This document shows positions 37,418 to 46,937 of a stretch of 64,000 nt of DNA, piece after piece. The position numbers and the translations under genes were made by a program. Every line of letters begins with the position of its first letter. Position 1 is the first letter of the stretch. Below the pieces are notes generated by a model. The model was not told where the DNA came from. It saw only the letters and a list, made by a program, of their open reading frames with translations, and ran no database searches. The stretch comes from Flavobacterium muglaense (lineage in GTDB: Bacteria > Bacteroidota > Bacteroidia > Flavobacteriales > Flavobacteriaceae): NCBI RefSeq assembly GCF_014305155.1, contig NZ_JACRUK010000001.1, positions 185,381 to 249,380 of the forward strand, given 5' to 3'.

Positions 37418-37457
37418 TTTAATTTAAAATTACTATTGAGACGTACGCAATAATCTA

Positions 37458-38747
37458 TTATTTATTTAGCACCGCATCCATAGGATTGGCTGCTTTATCT
37501 TCGATCGAATAATCTGAATTTAACACTTCCTCTGAAGCTAACTCATCATCAATTAATTTTTGAAGGGCTTCCTCTCTTTTAGCTGCAACTTTTAACTCTT
37601 CCTCTATTTCTTCATCCTTCTTAGTAACGCTAATAATGATTCCGAGCGCAAAACAAGTCATCCAGATTGAACTACCTCCACTACTAATTAACGGTAATGT
37701 TTGTCCTGTAACTGGTAGCAACTCTACAGCAACCGCCATATTGATCATTGCTTGAAATATCATGGGAAAACCGAGACCAATGACCACTAATTTGCCAAAT
37801 AGCGTATTTGCTTTATGTGAGGCAATTACAAATCGAAATAACAATAAGAGATACAAAGTTAATACCCCAAGACCTCCCAACAATCCATATTCCTCAACAA
37901 TAATGGCATAAATAAAATCAGAAGACGACTGTGGTAAAAAATTCTTCTGGACACTTTTTCCAGGTCCTAATCCATAAATCCTACCGGAGGCAATTGCTAT
38001 TTTGGCTTTTTCTATTTGATAGTCATCTTCATCGGGCTTATCAGTAGTAAAATTTTCGATTCGGCTACTCCATGTACTTACCCTACTAAAAAACCTAGAC
38101 TCGGGGAACGCTTTTGAAATAAGTACAAAAAATGCTAAAAAAACAATCCCTGAACCAACGATAAAAGCAATGTACTTAATGGGATACTTCCCGATGAAAA
38201 CTAACATCAACACCATTGAAAATATCAATGCTGTTGTAGAGAAGTTAGCCGGTAATATTAGACCTAAAGTAAAAAAAACAGGTGCCCACAACTCCTTTAA
38301 TGACTCTTTGAAATCAATAGGTTCTTCTCTTGTTTTAGACAAATACCTAGCCACAAAAATAAATAAGACCAACGAAGCTAATGTCGAGGTTTGAAATGTA
38401 ATCCCAACAAAAGGTATTTGAATCCAACGGCTCGCATTTGCGCCAGCGATAACAGTCCCTTTCACCAAAGTATAAAGAAGCAAAATCCAAACAACAGGCA
38501 ATCCTATTTTTGACAATGCTCTAAAATAATGGTAAGGCACTTTGTGTACTACGAAAATGATACCAAAACCGATACAAATATGAGCCAAATGTTTTACCAA
38601 ATAGCCTAAGGTGTTCCCTGTACCATGACCTAAATAAGCCAAATTACTACTGGCGCTAAAAACAGGCATAAACGAAAACAGAGCCAATAAAGCCACAAAT
38701 GACCATATTACTCGATCTCCTTTTAAATTACCTATTAATTGCTTCAT
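37458..38747 (-). CDS. ftsW: Septal peptidoglycan polymerase FtsW (SEDS family)
   Basis: FtsW is a SEDS-family glycosyltransferase that polymerises lipid II at the septum with FtsI. This 429-residue protein has about ten membrane segments and the SEDS signatures ANASRWIQIPFVGITFQ, GPGKSVQKNFLPQSSSDFIYAIIVEEYGL (across the active-site loop) and LPLISSGGSSIWMT. The C-terminal cytoplasmic tail (about 385-429) is acidic and variable. It sits between murD and murG. Confidence 0.96.
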   Translation of the reverse strand: MKQLIGNLKGDRVIWSFVALLALFSFMPVFSASSNLAYLGHGTGNTLGYLVKHLAHICIGFGIIFVVHKVPYHYFRALSKIGLPVVWILLLYTLVKGTVIAGANASRWIQIPFVGITFQTSTLASLVLFIFVARYLSKTREEPIDFKESLKELWAPVFFTLGLILPANFSTTALIFSMVLMLVFIGKYPIKYIAFIVGSGIVFLAFFVLISKAFPESRFFSRVSTWSSRIENFTTDKPDEDDYQIEKAKIAIASGRIYGLGPGKSVQKNFLPQSSSDFIYAIIVEEYGLLGGLGVLTLYLLLLFRFVIASHKANTLFGKLVVIGLGFPMIFQAMINMAVAVELLPVTGQTLPLISSGGSSIWMTCFALGIIISVTKKDEEIEEELKVAAKREEALQKLIDDELASEEVLNSDYSIEDKAANPMDAVLNK

Positions 38748-38815
38748 AATTAAAACTTTAAAACCATTTATTACAACACAGAACTATTTAATAGCACCAT
38801 ATAATACCACACTAA

Positions 38816-40147
38816 CTACAAATTCTTCACAGCATCTTTGAACTGTCTTCCTCTGTCTTCATAATTTTCAAACAAGTCAAAACTCGCGCAAGCAGGTGAT
38901 AATAAAACGGTATCTCCTTTTTCGGTCAAACGATTTGCCATTCGCACCGCATCAGACATATTATTTACTTCCACCATCATATCCACAACATTTCCAAAAG
39001 CGTCAATAATTTTTTTATTATCCACTCCCAAACAAATGATTGCTTTTACTTTCTCACGAACTAAAGCCATCAACTCATTGTAATCATTTCCTTTATCAAC
39101 ACCTCCTACAATCCAAACTGTAGGGGAGTTCATGCTATCTAGAGCAAAGAAAGTAGCATTTACATTCGTCGCTTTTGAATCATTGATATACTCCACATTT
39201 TGGATTTTCAATACTTTCTCTAAACGGTGCTCTACTCCCTGAAAATTAGACAAACTCTCACGGATTGTTGCTTTTCGTATTTGCATCAACTTTGCCACAG
39301 AGGTAGCGGCCATTGCATTCTTCATATTATGCTTTCCTTCTAATGCAATTGTTTCAGTTTCCATTCTGAATTCCTCTTGGTTGATTGATACTTCCATACT
39401 ATTGTTTTTTATAAATGCTCCTTCAGTGAATGTTTTAGTCAATGAAAAAGGGATTAGTTTTGCTCTTGTTTTGTTGCTCTTTAACCAGTTTGTGATGGCT
39501 TCATCATCTGCGTCATATATGAGGTAATCATCCTCTGTTTGATTCATTGTTATTCTAAATTTTGAATCAATATAATTCTCATATTTATAATCGTATCGGT
39601 CTAAATGATCCGGACTAATATTGGTAATAATGGCTATATGCGGTTTGTAATTGATTATTCCATCCAATTGAAAACTACTCAATTCTAAAACATAAGAATC
39701 ATACGTATCATCCGCCACCTGCCAAGCAAAGCTCTTACCGATATTACCTCCTAAACCAACATTTAAACCTGCCGATTGCAATAAATGATAGGTCAACATT
39801 GTTGTGGTCGTTTTACCATTACTTCCTGTTATCCCGATCGTAACCGCTTTTGTAAAAGGAGCTGCAAACTCAATTTCTGATATCACAGGAATTCCTTTTT
39901 CGACTAGTTTTTTAACTATTGGTACTTTCTCCGGAATACCAGGGCTTTTCATGACCACATCGGCATTCAAAATTAGCTCTTCAGTATGTTGTTCGTCTTC
40001 AAAAGCAATCCCATTATTAACCAGAACTTCTTTGTAACTGTCTTTTATTTTACCAAAATCCGAAACGAAAACTTCGTATCCTTTTTTCTTTCCTAGAATA
40101 GCTGTCCCTACTCCGCTTTCTCCTCCTCCTAATACTACTAATCTCAT
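38816..40147 (-). CDS. murD: UDP-N-acetylmuramoylalanine--D-glutamate ligase
   Basis: MurD adds D-Glu to UDP-MurNAc-L-Ala. The 443-residue protein starts MRLVVLGGGESGVGTAILGK, with the ATP loop IGITGSNGKTTTTML, the middle motif LELSSFQLDGI, ITNISPDHLDRYD, NDSKATNVNAT and the C-terminal LLSPACASFDLFENYEDRG. One base separates it from the end of mraY, so the two are probably translationally coupled. Confidence 0.97.
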   Translation of the reverse strand: MRLVVLGGGESGVGTAILGKKKGYEVFVSDFGKIKDSYKEVLVNNGIAFEDEQHTEELILNADVVMKSPGIPEKVPIVKKLVEKGIPVISEIEFAAPFTKAVTIGITGSNGKTTTTMLTYHLLQSAGLNVGLGGNIGKSFAWQVADDTYDSYVLELSSFQLDGIINYKPHIAIITNISPDHLDRYDYKYENYIDSKFRITMNQTEDDYLIYDADDEAITNWLKSNKTRAKLIPFSLTKTFTEGAFIKNNSMEVSINQEEFRMETETIALEGKHNMKNAMAATSVAKLMQIRKATIRESLSNFQGVEHRLEKVLKIQNVEYINDSKATNVNATFFALDSMNSPTVWIVGGVDKGNDYNELMALVREKVKAIICLGVDNKKIIDAFGNVVDMMVEVNNMSDAVRMANRLTEKGDTVLLSPACASFDLFENYEDRGRQFKDAVKNL

Positions 40148-40148
40148 G

Positions 40149-41378
40149 TTATCTTAATTTTAAAGTAACGATTGAAAGTATAGCTAGCATTATAGCTACA
40201 ATCCAGAATCGAGTTACAATTTTACTTTCATGATAGCCTTTCTTCTGATAATGATGATGTAAAGGCGACATTAAAAAAATCCTTCTTCCCTCGCCAAAAC
40301 GCTTCTTGGTATACTTGAAATAACTTACCTGTAAGACCACCGAAAAGTTTTCGACCAAGAAAATCCCACACAACAATGGAATCAACATCTCTTTTCGTAC
40401 TGCAATTGCTAATACAGCTATCACACCTCCTATGGTTAAACTCCCCGTATCCCCCATAAATACTGATGCTGGGTACGAATTGTACCAAAGAAATCCAATT
40501 AAAGCTCCTGTAAAAGCAGCTATAAAGACGGTCATCTCTCCCGAATTTGGGATGTACATTATATTTAGGTAATTCGAAAAAATAATATTTCCAGAAACAA
40601 AAGTAAAAATACCCAGTGCCAAGACCGATATAGCCGAGGTTCCTGCCGCAAGACCATCGATACCATCTGTTAAATTGGCACCGTTTGAAACTGCTGTTAT
40701 AATAAAAATCACAATCGGTATAAAAACAATCCAAGCCCATTTTTCATAACCATCTCCTGTCCAAGCTAATAATTCGGCATAGTCGAACTCATTATTTTTA
40801 AAAAACGGAATCGTAGTAGCCGTAGATTTCTCTTCTATCGGTGTTTGATACACTACATTTTCGGTCGTCGTTTTAAAAACATCTGTTTTACCAGTATCCG
40901 TTCGTACGGTAACACTTGGATTAAAATAAAGCACTGTACCTACAATTAAACCAAGACCTACTTGACCAAAAACTTTGAAAATTCCTTTTAATCCTTGTTT
41001 GTCTTTTTTGAAAATTTTGATATAATCATCTACAAATCCTATCGTTCCCATCCACAAAGTGGTTACAATCAACAAGACGATATAAATATTATGCAATTTG
41101 GCAAATAAGAAAACAGGCAATAATGTTGCAAAAATGATAATCAAACCACCCATTGTAGGTGTACCCGCTTTTTCATTTTGACCTGCTAATCCTAATTCAC
41201 GTACTGTTTCACCTACTTGTTGATTGCGTAAAAAATTAATGATTCTTTTACCGTAAACAGTAGATAACAATAATGACAACAAGAACGCTAATGCCGATCT
41301 GAAAGTGATGTATTGAAAAACACCAGTTCCAGAAATGTTCATTGTTTTGTTTAAATATTCAAATAAGTAATACAGCAT
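40149..41378 (-). CDS. mraY: Phospho-N-acetylmuramoyl-pentapeptide-transferase
   Basis: MraY attaches the MurNAc-pentapeptide to undecaprenyl phosphate, giving lipid I. The 409-residue polytopic protein shows [12 protein letters not shown], the Asp pair in [44 protein letters not shown] and the cytoplasmic [19 protein letters not shown] motif. About 50 residues between membrane segments (residues about 150-200) form an insertion that is usual in Flavobacteriia. The ATG at 41378 is supported by the conserved MLYYLFEYL start. Confidence 0.97.
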   Translation of the reverse strand: MLYYLFEYLNKTMNISGTGVFQYITFRSALAFLLSLLLSTVYGKRIINFLRNQQVGETVRELGLAGQNEKAGTPTMGGLIIIFATLLPVFLFAKLHNIYIVLLIVTTLWMGTIGFVDDYIKIFKKDKQGLKGIFKVFGQVGLGLIVGTVLYFNPSVTVRTDTGKTDVFKTTTENVVYQTPIEEKSTATTIPFFKNNEFDYAELLAWTGDGYEKWAWIVFIPIVIFIITAVSNGANLTDGIDGLAAGTSAISVLALGIFTFVSGNIIFSNYLNIMYIPNSGEMTVFIAAFTGALIGFLWYNSYPASVFMGDTGSLTIGGVIAVLAIAVRKEMLIPLLCGIFLVENFSVVLQVSYFKYTKKRFGEGRRIFLMSPLHHHYQKKGYHESKIVTRFWIVAIMLAILSIVTLKLR

Positions 41379-41384
41379 ATTTTA

Positions 41385-42848
41385 CTATTTATGAAGTTGT
41401 TCTAATAATTCTTTTACAATTTTCATATCATCAAAATCATGACGAACGCCATTGACTTCTTGATACGTTTCATGCCCTTTTCCTGCTATTAAAATAATAT
41501 CATTGGGCTGTGCTAATTGGCAAGCCGTTTTAATTGCTTGCTTTCTATCTGTAATTGATACAATTTTTTTAAAATTTTGAGCCGCAACTCCCACTTCCAT
41601 TTCGCTTATAATAACAGCTGGATCTTCATTTCTAGGATTGTCTGATGTAAGGATCGCTTTATCACTTAATTCCGATGCAATACCCGCCATGATAGGGCGC
41701 TTTGTTTTATCTCTATTCCCTCCACAACCTACAACTGTAATCAATTGCTCGTTCTTGGTTCGAATATCATTTATTGTTTTCAAAACATTCTCAAGTGCAT
41801 CCGGCGTATGTGCATAGTCCACAATCGCTGTCACATTCGAATCCGAAACAATGTACTGAAACCTACCTGACACACTCTCTAACTCTGACAATAGTCTTAA
41901 TGTTTCTAGACTATCTAATCCTAATTGTATGGCCGTTCCATAAATTGCCAACACATTATAAGCATTAAAGGTTCCTATTAATTTAACCCAAACCTCATTG
42001 CCATCCACTTTCAATAGTAAGCCTGATAATTGATTTTCTAAAATTTGCGCTTTGTAATCGGCATACGATTTTAAAGCGTAAGTGCGCTTTTTAGCAAGAG
42101 TATTTTGCATCATTACCGCTCCATTCTTATCGTCAATATTTGATAATACAAATGCTGATTTAGGAAGATTGTCGAAGAATGATTTTTTCACATCTCTGTA
42201 TTCTGCAAAAGTGGGATGGTAATCTAAATGATCGTGCGATAAATTTGTAAACACACCACCAGCAAAGAATAAAGCTTCGGTACGTTTTTGATGCACACCA
42301 TGTGAGCTCACTTCCATAAAACAATAAGCAACTTCAGCCGCTTTCATTTCGGCCAAATAATGATTTATTGTAAGTGAATCTGGTGTTGTATGAGTTGCTT
42401 TATACTCTACATCATCTACCATTATTTTTACAGTAGATAATAACCCTACTTTAAAACCTGCTTTTTTAAATAATTGATACAACAATGAAGCAATTGTCGT
42501 TTTACCATTAGTCCCTGTAATCCCAACTAATTTTAAACTTTCGGAAGGGTTTCCATAAAAATTAGCCGCCATAAAAGCAAGCGCCTTATTGGTATCTGTT
42601 ACTTGCACATAAGTGACCCCGTCTACAAAAGAAGCTGGAAAAGTATCGCAAACTATTGCTACTGCCCCTAACTCAATTGCTTTCTGAATGTAATCATGAC
42701 CATCCGAAACAGAACCACGAATTGCTATAAAAACATCATTTTGTTCTAGTTTTCTAGAATCAAAATCAATTTTATTTACAGCCACTTCCGTTGAACCCTG
42801 AACCGCCTCAATCGCTACATTATATAATATGTCTTTTAGTATAATCAC
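41385..42848 (-). CDS. murE: UDP-N-acetylmuramoylalanyl-D-glutamate ligase, third residue-adding (MurE)
   Basis: MurE adds the third amino acid of the stem peptide, normally meso-diaminopimelate in these bacteria. The 487-residue protein has DSRKLEQNDVFIAIRG, the ATP loop VGITGTNGKTTIASLL, ATHTTPDSL, EVSSHGVHQKR, FTNLSHDHLDYH and the specificity motif TSDNPRNEDP (DNPR, typical of diaminopimelate-adding enzymes). The start is a GTG at 42848 that overlaps the ftsI stop in a GTGA arrangement. Confidence 0.97.
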   Translation of the reverse strand: MIILKDILYNVAIEAVQGSTEVAVNKIDFDSRKLEQNDVFIAIRGSVSDGHDYIQKAIELGAVAIVCDTFPASFVDGVTYVQVTDTNKALAFMAANFYGNPSESLKLVGITGTNGKTTIASLLYQLFKKAGFKVGLLSTVKIMVDDVEYKATHTTPDSLTINHYLAEMKAAEVAYCFMEVSSHGVHQKRTEALFFAGGVFTNLSHDHLDYHPTFAEYRDVKKSFFDNLPKSAFVLSNIDDKNGAVMMQNTLAKKRTYALKSYADYKAQILENQLSGLLLKVDGNEVWVKLIGTFNAYNVLAIYGTAIQLGLDSLETLRLLSELESVSGRFQYIVSDSNVTAIVDYAHTPDALENVLKTINDIRTKNEQLITVVGCGGNRDKTKRPIMAGIASELSDKAILTSDNPRNEDPAVIISEMEVGVAAQNFKKIVSITDRKQAIKTACQLAQPNDIILIAGKGHETYQEVNGVRHDFDDMKIVKELLEQLHK

Positions 42849-44848
42849 AGTAATTCTAGTGTTATAGTTGTGTTTTTTATAATATTTTGTCCCGCTTGCA
42901 AGGATTGTTTTTTTACCTTCCCTATCCCTACCGCTTTAACATGAACTCCTAAATTTTCCAATAAAGCAATCGCATCCATACCCGGCATACCCTTCACATT
43001 AGGAATTAACTGTTGCGGTTTTTGTAACTTAGCAAAGTATTGATTATAACTATCCTCTTGTTTTTGGATTTTCTTGTCTAGCTTTTTTATTTCATTTGTC
43101 GAAGGCACATCTGTAAATATCTTTTGCGCGATTCTTTTAAAAACTGGCCCCGCTACATCGGCTCCGTAATAATTATTATTAATTGTACTTGGTTTATGAA
43201 CTACTACAATACAAGAATACTTAGGATGATCTGCCGGAAAATAACCCACGAATGAAGAGGCATAATACATATCTCTTTTTCCGTTTTTACCATAATTTAC
43301 CTGCGCAGTTCCTGTTTTTCCTGCCATAGAAAAGTCTTTGGAATACAACTTTGACCCCGTTCCTTTTTTAACCACATTAGCCAAAACAGCTTTTAATTTT
43401 TTGATTGTTTCTGGCGAACAAATCCTAGGATTGATCACTTCCTTTTCAATCTTTACGATCGATTTATTCCACTCTTTAATTTCGGATATAAATTGTGGTT
43501 TTACCATCACTCCGTTATTTGCAACAGCATTATAAAAAGCTAAAGTTTGCATTGGCGTAACCGAAACCCCATATCCAAAGGCCATCCAAGGCAAAGAAAT
43601 ATTAGACCAGTTTTTATCTGTAGGCTGTGGGACATAAGGCCTTCCTTCTCCTTCAAAATCCATGTGTAACTTGCTATTTAATCCATAAGAATTAACATGA
43701 TTCACAAACTTTGAAGGGTTGTTTTTATAGTTCTCATAAACCGCTTGAACCATCACCGTATTAGACGACAACTCAAAACCTCTAGCCAATGATATTTTAC
43801 CATAACCTCCTTTATGAGAGTCTTGCACTACTTTTCCTGAATATCGTATTTCTCCACCGTAGGTGTTATATACTTTACTGGTATCAACTAGTTTATCATC
43901 TAGCAGCGCCATTAAATCGGCCAATTTAAAAGTTGATCCAGGCTCATGCGATTCTGCTACGGCATAATTAGTAGTTTCATAATAGGTGCCATCACTAGCT
44001 CTTCCTAAATTAGAAATTGCTTTTACTTTCCCTGTTTCCGTTTCCATTACCACAACACATCCATGATCAGCCTGATAATCTTCTAACTGTTTCAATAATG
44101 CATGATGCGCAATATCTTGTATATAAACATCGATTGTTGAAATCACATCATATCCATCCTGTGGATCAACCTCATTGACATCACGAATAGGCTTCCATTG
44201 TCCTTTGGCAATTTTTTGTTTTAAAATTTTACCATCCTTACCGTTAAGGTATTTTCTATAAGCCCATTCTATTCCTTTTCCATCCGAAGTTCCGTTAGAA
44301 TTTCGTCGTTCGTACCCTATGGTTCTCTCGGCTATTTTTCCTATTGGATGCTCTCTAACTGTTTTTTGTTCTACTATAATCCCGCCTTTATAACCTCCTA
44401 ATTTGAATAAAGGAAAACCTTTAATTTTCATATAATCCGTATAACTCAAATCGCGAGAAATCAAATAATACCTATTATTATTGGCCCTAGACCTCCTTAA
44501 CTCATTTTGATAATAGCTACTTGTTTTTCCTAAAACCGATGCAAGAGAATCAGACAATGACTCTACATTCTTTTCAAACGCTTCACTTTTTGGCGCCAAG
44601 GCATCAAAACGGATTTCGTAATTTGGAATCGAAGTTGCCAATAAACTCCCATCAGCCGAATAGATATTTCCTTTGTTTGCAGGAATCACAAAATTCTTAA
44701 CCGTTCTTTCTTTGGCTAATTTTCTATAGTAATCACCTTCGACCCATTGAATATTGGTCAATTTCACAGCAATTGCAATCGCTACTAAAAAAATAGCAAA
44801 TGCAACAAGGTAGATTCGGTACGATATGTATTTATCTTCTACTGCCAT
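42845..44848 (-). CDS. ftsI: Division-specific penicillin-binding protein FtsI with PASTA domain
   Basis: FtsI (PBP3) is the septal transpeptidase. The 667-residue protein has one N-terminal membrane helix (IYLVAFAIFLVAIAIAVKL), a dimerisation/pedestal region, and a transpeptidase domain with the SxxK motif STFK, the SxN motif SSN and KTGTAQ. A single PASTA domain ends the protein (IPNVKGMPGMDAIALLENLG...). A PASTA domain is absent from E. coli FtsI but usual in Bacteroidota. It overlaps ftsL by 10 bp and murE by 4 bp. Confidence 0.96.
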   Translation of the reverse strand: MAVEDKYISYRIYLVAFAIFLVAIAIAVKLTNIQWVEGDYYRKLAKERTVKNFVIPANKGNIYSADGSLLATSIPNYEIRFDALAPKSEAFEKNVESLSDSLASVLGKTSSYYQNELRRSRANNNRYYLISRDLSYTDYMKIKGFPLFKLGGYKGGIIVEQKTVREHPIGKIAERTIGYERRNSNGTSDGKGIEWAYRKYLNGKDGKILKQKIAKGQWKPIRDVNEVDPQDGYDVISTIDVYIQDIAHHALLKQLEDYQADHGCVVVMETETGKVKAISNLGRASDGTYYETTNYAVAESHEPGSTFKLADLMALLDDKLVDTSKVYNTYGGEIRYSGKVVQDSHKGGYGKISLARGFELSSNTVMVQAVYENYKNNPSKFVNHVNSYGLNSKLHMDFEGEGRPYVPQPTDKNWSNISLPWMAFGYGVSVTPMQTLAFYNAVANNGVMVKPQFISEIKEWNKSIVKIEKEVINPRICSPETIKKLKAVLANVVKKGTGSKLYSKDFSMAGKTGTAQVNYGKNGKRDMYYASSFVGYFPADHPKYSCIVVVHKPSTINNNYYGADVAGPVFKRIAQKIFTDVPSTNEIKKLDKKIQKQEDSYNQYFAKLQKPQQLIPNVKGMPGMDAIALLENLGVHVKAVGIGKVKKQSLQAGQNIIKNTTITLELL

Positions 44849-45186
44849 AATTTTTTAAGAAAACTAGTTTCCTCTACTTTTTTTACTTTTATCTTAACTG
44901 GAGGTACCGTTGCTGGAAAAATGCCTTTTTCAATCATCTTAGCAGAAACTGTTGACTCCATTTTTAATTTCATTAATTGTGAGCGTCTATCAACAAATTC
45001 AGATCTCAATTCCTTTACCTCTGATGTCAACTGTGCTATTTGAAACACCTTTTGTTCATATCGTTGTGTATTAGCGATCATGATAATTGCTAACAGAATC
45101 AAGAACACTATAAAACGCCAATTTTTAATCGCATCATCATCGATTAAAAACTTAGCTTTCAATATGCCGTAAACTCCTTGCTTCAT
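44839..45186 (-). CDS. ftsL: FtsL-like divisome protein
   Basis: This 115-residue bitopic protein has a short cytoplasmic N-terminus, one membrane helix (WRFIVFLILLAIIMIANT, residues about 23-40) and a coiled-coil (FQIAQLTSEVKELRSEFVDR and on). Size, topology and position between rsmH and ftsI match FtsL, which forms the FtsQLB complex and activates FtsWI. The sequence itself is too divergent for motif-level proof. It overlaps ftsI by 10 bp. Confidence 0.82.
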   Translation of the reverse strand: MKQGVYGILKAKFLIDDDAIKNWRFIVFLILLAIIMIANTQRYEQKVFQIAQLTSEVKELRSEFVDRRSQLMKLKMESTVSAKMIEKGIFPATVPPVKIKVKKVEETSFLKKLWQ

Positions 45187-45192
45187 TTTTGT

Positions 45193-46101
45193 TTATTTCT
45201 TTTCGGCTATTCTTAATTTGGCACTTCTTGCTCTATTATTCACCTTGATCTCCTCGTTTCCAGGAATGATTAATTTACCCACCGTTTTAAATGGAACAGA
45301 AAAATTTCCAAAAAAATCGCGTTCAGGCTCACCATCAAACATCCCGTTTTTCATGAAACGCTTCACTAATCGATCCTCAAGTGAGTGGTACGAAATAACA
45401 CTTAACCTGCCCTCTGGACTGAGGATCTCTAGAGACTGCTCCAGAAACTCTTTTAACACATCCATTTCTTGATTTACCTCAATACGAATTGCCTGATAAA
45501 TCTGGGCTAGTATTTTGTTTTTAACTCTTTCGGGTAAATGTTTAGCCAAGACTTCCTTTAATTCATCGGTGGTTTTAATTGGCTGTGCCTCTCTAGCGTC
45601 TACTATCGTTCTCGCTAGAACTGCAGCATTTTTCAACTCACCATAATCTAGAAAAACTCTTTTTAAATTTGCTTCGTCATATTCATTGACAACTTTATTA
45701 GCATTCAGATCATTTTTTTGACTCATACGCATGTCTAAGTCGGCATCAAATCGCGTAGAAAAACCTCTTTCGGCAACATCAAACTGATGGGACGAAACAC
45801 CCAAATCACCTAAAATTCCATCTACACTTTTCACACCATAAAAACGTAAAAAACGCTTGATGAATCGAAAGTTCTCATTAATAAGAACAAATCGTTCATC
45901 ATCCAAAGCATTGGCTAACGCATCTTCATCTTGATCAAATGCAAAAAGCTTCCCATCTGGTCCTAGCCTGCTCAAAATTTCTTTTGAATGACCACCACCA
46001 CCAAATGTTACATCTACATATATACCGTCAGGCTTAATATTTAAACCGTCTACTGATTCTTTTAATAAAACTGGATTATGATATTCCATTGTCATCATCA
46101 T
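45193..46101 (-). CDS. rsmH: 16S rRNA (cytosine(1402)-N(4))-methyltransferase
   Basis: RsmH methylates C1402 of 16S rRNA. The 302-residue protein shows HNPVLLKESVDGL, the SAM motif VDVTFGGGGHSKEIL, FAFDQDEDALANA, GILGDLGVSSHQFD, RGFSTRFDADLDMRM and SYHSLEDRLVKRF. Four possible ATG starts cluster at 46089-46101; MEYHNPVLLKE at 46089 is the minimal one. The start overlaps the end of mraZ by up to 26 bp. Confidence 0.96.
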   Translation of the reverse strand: MMMTMEYHNPVLLKESVDGLNIKPDGIYVDVTFGGGGHSKEILSRLGPDGKLFAFDQDEDALANALDDERFVLINENFRFIKRFLRFYGVKSVDGILGDLGVSSHQFDVAERGFSTRFDADLDMRMSQKNDLNANKVVNEYDEANLKRVFLDYGELKNAAVLARTIVDAREAQPIKTTDELKEVLAKHLPERVKNKILAQIYQAIRIEVNQEMDVLKEFLEQSLEILSPEGRLSVISYHSLEDRLVKRFMKNGMFDGEPERDFFGNFSVPFKTVGKLIIPGNEEIKVNNRARSAKLRIAEKK

Positions 46102-46549
46102 TTAAATTTCCCATTACATCTTCTGCCAAGTCAGCAAAATCCATATCATCACCACTTATTGATTTTTCATATAAATCTTTGTCCCAGATTTCAACAATAT
46201 TCACTGCCGATGAAAAAACAACATCTTTTGCAATACTTGCAAAACCTACTAAATCCTTAGGTACTAATAACCTACCCAAAGAATCAATCTCTACGACTTT
46301 TACACCTGCAGTAAACCTGCGTATAAAATCATTATTCTTCTTAACAAATCGATTCAACTTATTGATTTTTAACATCATTGCATCCCATTCACTCATGGGA
46401 TACAACTCTAGACAAGGCTGAAAAACAGAACGCTTCAAGACAAAACCGTCTTGAAGAGAAGGCGCTAATTGCTTCTTGAGAGGCGCTGGCAACAGCACCC
46501 TCCCTTTGGCATCGACCTTACATTCATATGTTCCTACAATTGTGTTCAA
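46076..46549 (-). CDS. mraZ: Transcriptional regulator MraZ
   Basis: MraZ is an AbrB-like DNA-binding protein that represses the division cluster it heads, by binding repeated GTGG-type boxes. Two MraZ half-domains are visible: TIVGTYECKVDAKGRVLLPAPLKKQL and, after about residue 75, VVEIDSLGRLLVPKDLVGFA. The frame is open to 46600, but the upstream extension is hydrophobic and would run through the operator. The TTG at 46549 gives MNTIVGTYECKVDAKGRV, the conserved start, and 157 residues. It overlaps rsmH. Confidence 0.92.
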   Translation of the reverse strand: MNTIVGTYECKVDAKGRVLLPAPLKKQLAPSLQDGFVLKRSVFQPCLELYPMSEWDAMMLKINKLNRFVKKNNDFIRRFTAGVKVVEIDSLGRLLVPKDLVGFASIAKDVVFSSAVNIVEIWDKDLYEKSISGDDMDFADLAEDVMGNLNDDDNGIS

Positions 46550-46576
46550 GCAAAGATTTGTTAAAATGATATAGAG

Positions 46577-46584
46577 CAAAAATA
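46577..46584 (-). promoter_or_regulatory. Candidate -7 promoter box for mraZ and the division cluster
   Basis: On the minus strand TATTTTTG matches TAnnTTTG, 27 bp before the TTG start of mraZ. The -33 region would fall inside the GTGG repeats, consistent with repression. Confidence 0.55.
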
Positions 46585-46593
46585 TAAAAAATA

Positions 46594-46650
46594 TTACCAC
46601 TTTCTACCACATTCTACCACTTTGTTGATAAGTTTACCCACTTTTACCCC
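46594..46650 (-). promoter_or_regulatory. Probable MraZ operator: 10-bp-spaced GTGG repeats
   Basis: The minus strand reads AAAGTGGTAGAATGTGGTAG followed by AAAGTGGTAA: three GTGG boxes exactly 10 bp apart (CCAC on the plus strand at 46597-46600, 46607-46610 and 46617-46620). A further AAAAGTGGGTAAAC lies just upstream. Tandem TGG-containing boxes with 10-bp period are the known MraZ target in other bacteria. Confidence 0.75.
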
Positions 46651-46937
46651 AAAACCCTTAATTTTTACACGCTCAGCACGTTAGCCACTTTTTTATTTGA
46701 ACCAAGGAATGTTCATACTATCAAAAATGAGACTGAATTATATTTAAAAAATTAACGTTCCAACAGCATTATTTACAATCGAAAAACGAAACAAAAACAA
46801 AAAAGAGCATCACTTTAAAGCTCGAAACAAGATAAAACTGAGAATGCAAGATTATCTCCTCAAAAATCAGCTGCAAAAATTCTTTTTAATTTATTAAATC
46901 CTATATTTGTGAAAATTGAAAACCGCATTCAAAACAA
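46601..46937. other. Divergent mraZ/hydrolase intergenic region
   Basis: Beyond the MraZ boxes and the promoter box at 46902, this 337-bp gap shows only AT-rich DNA with no gene. Confidence 0.55.
46902..46909 (+). promoter_or_regulatory. Candidate -7 promoter box for the alpha/beta hydrolase
   Basis: TATATTTG matches TAnnTTTG, 28 bp before the ATG at 46938. Confidence 0.5.

Noticed and set aside
40228..40740. A 170-codon minus-strand frame inside mraY
   Set aside because: It is in another frame of the well-supported mraY gene and has an aromatic/cysteine-rich composition typical of frame shadows.
46550..46600. Longer N-terminus for MraZ from 46600
   Set aside because: The extension is hydrophobic, runs through the promoter box and the first MraZ box, and the conserved family start is at the TTG at 46549.
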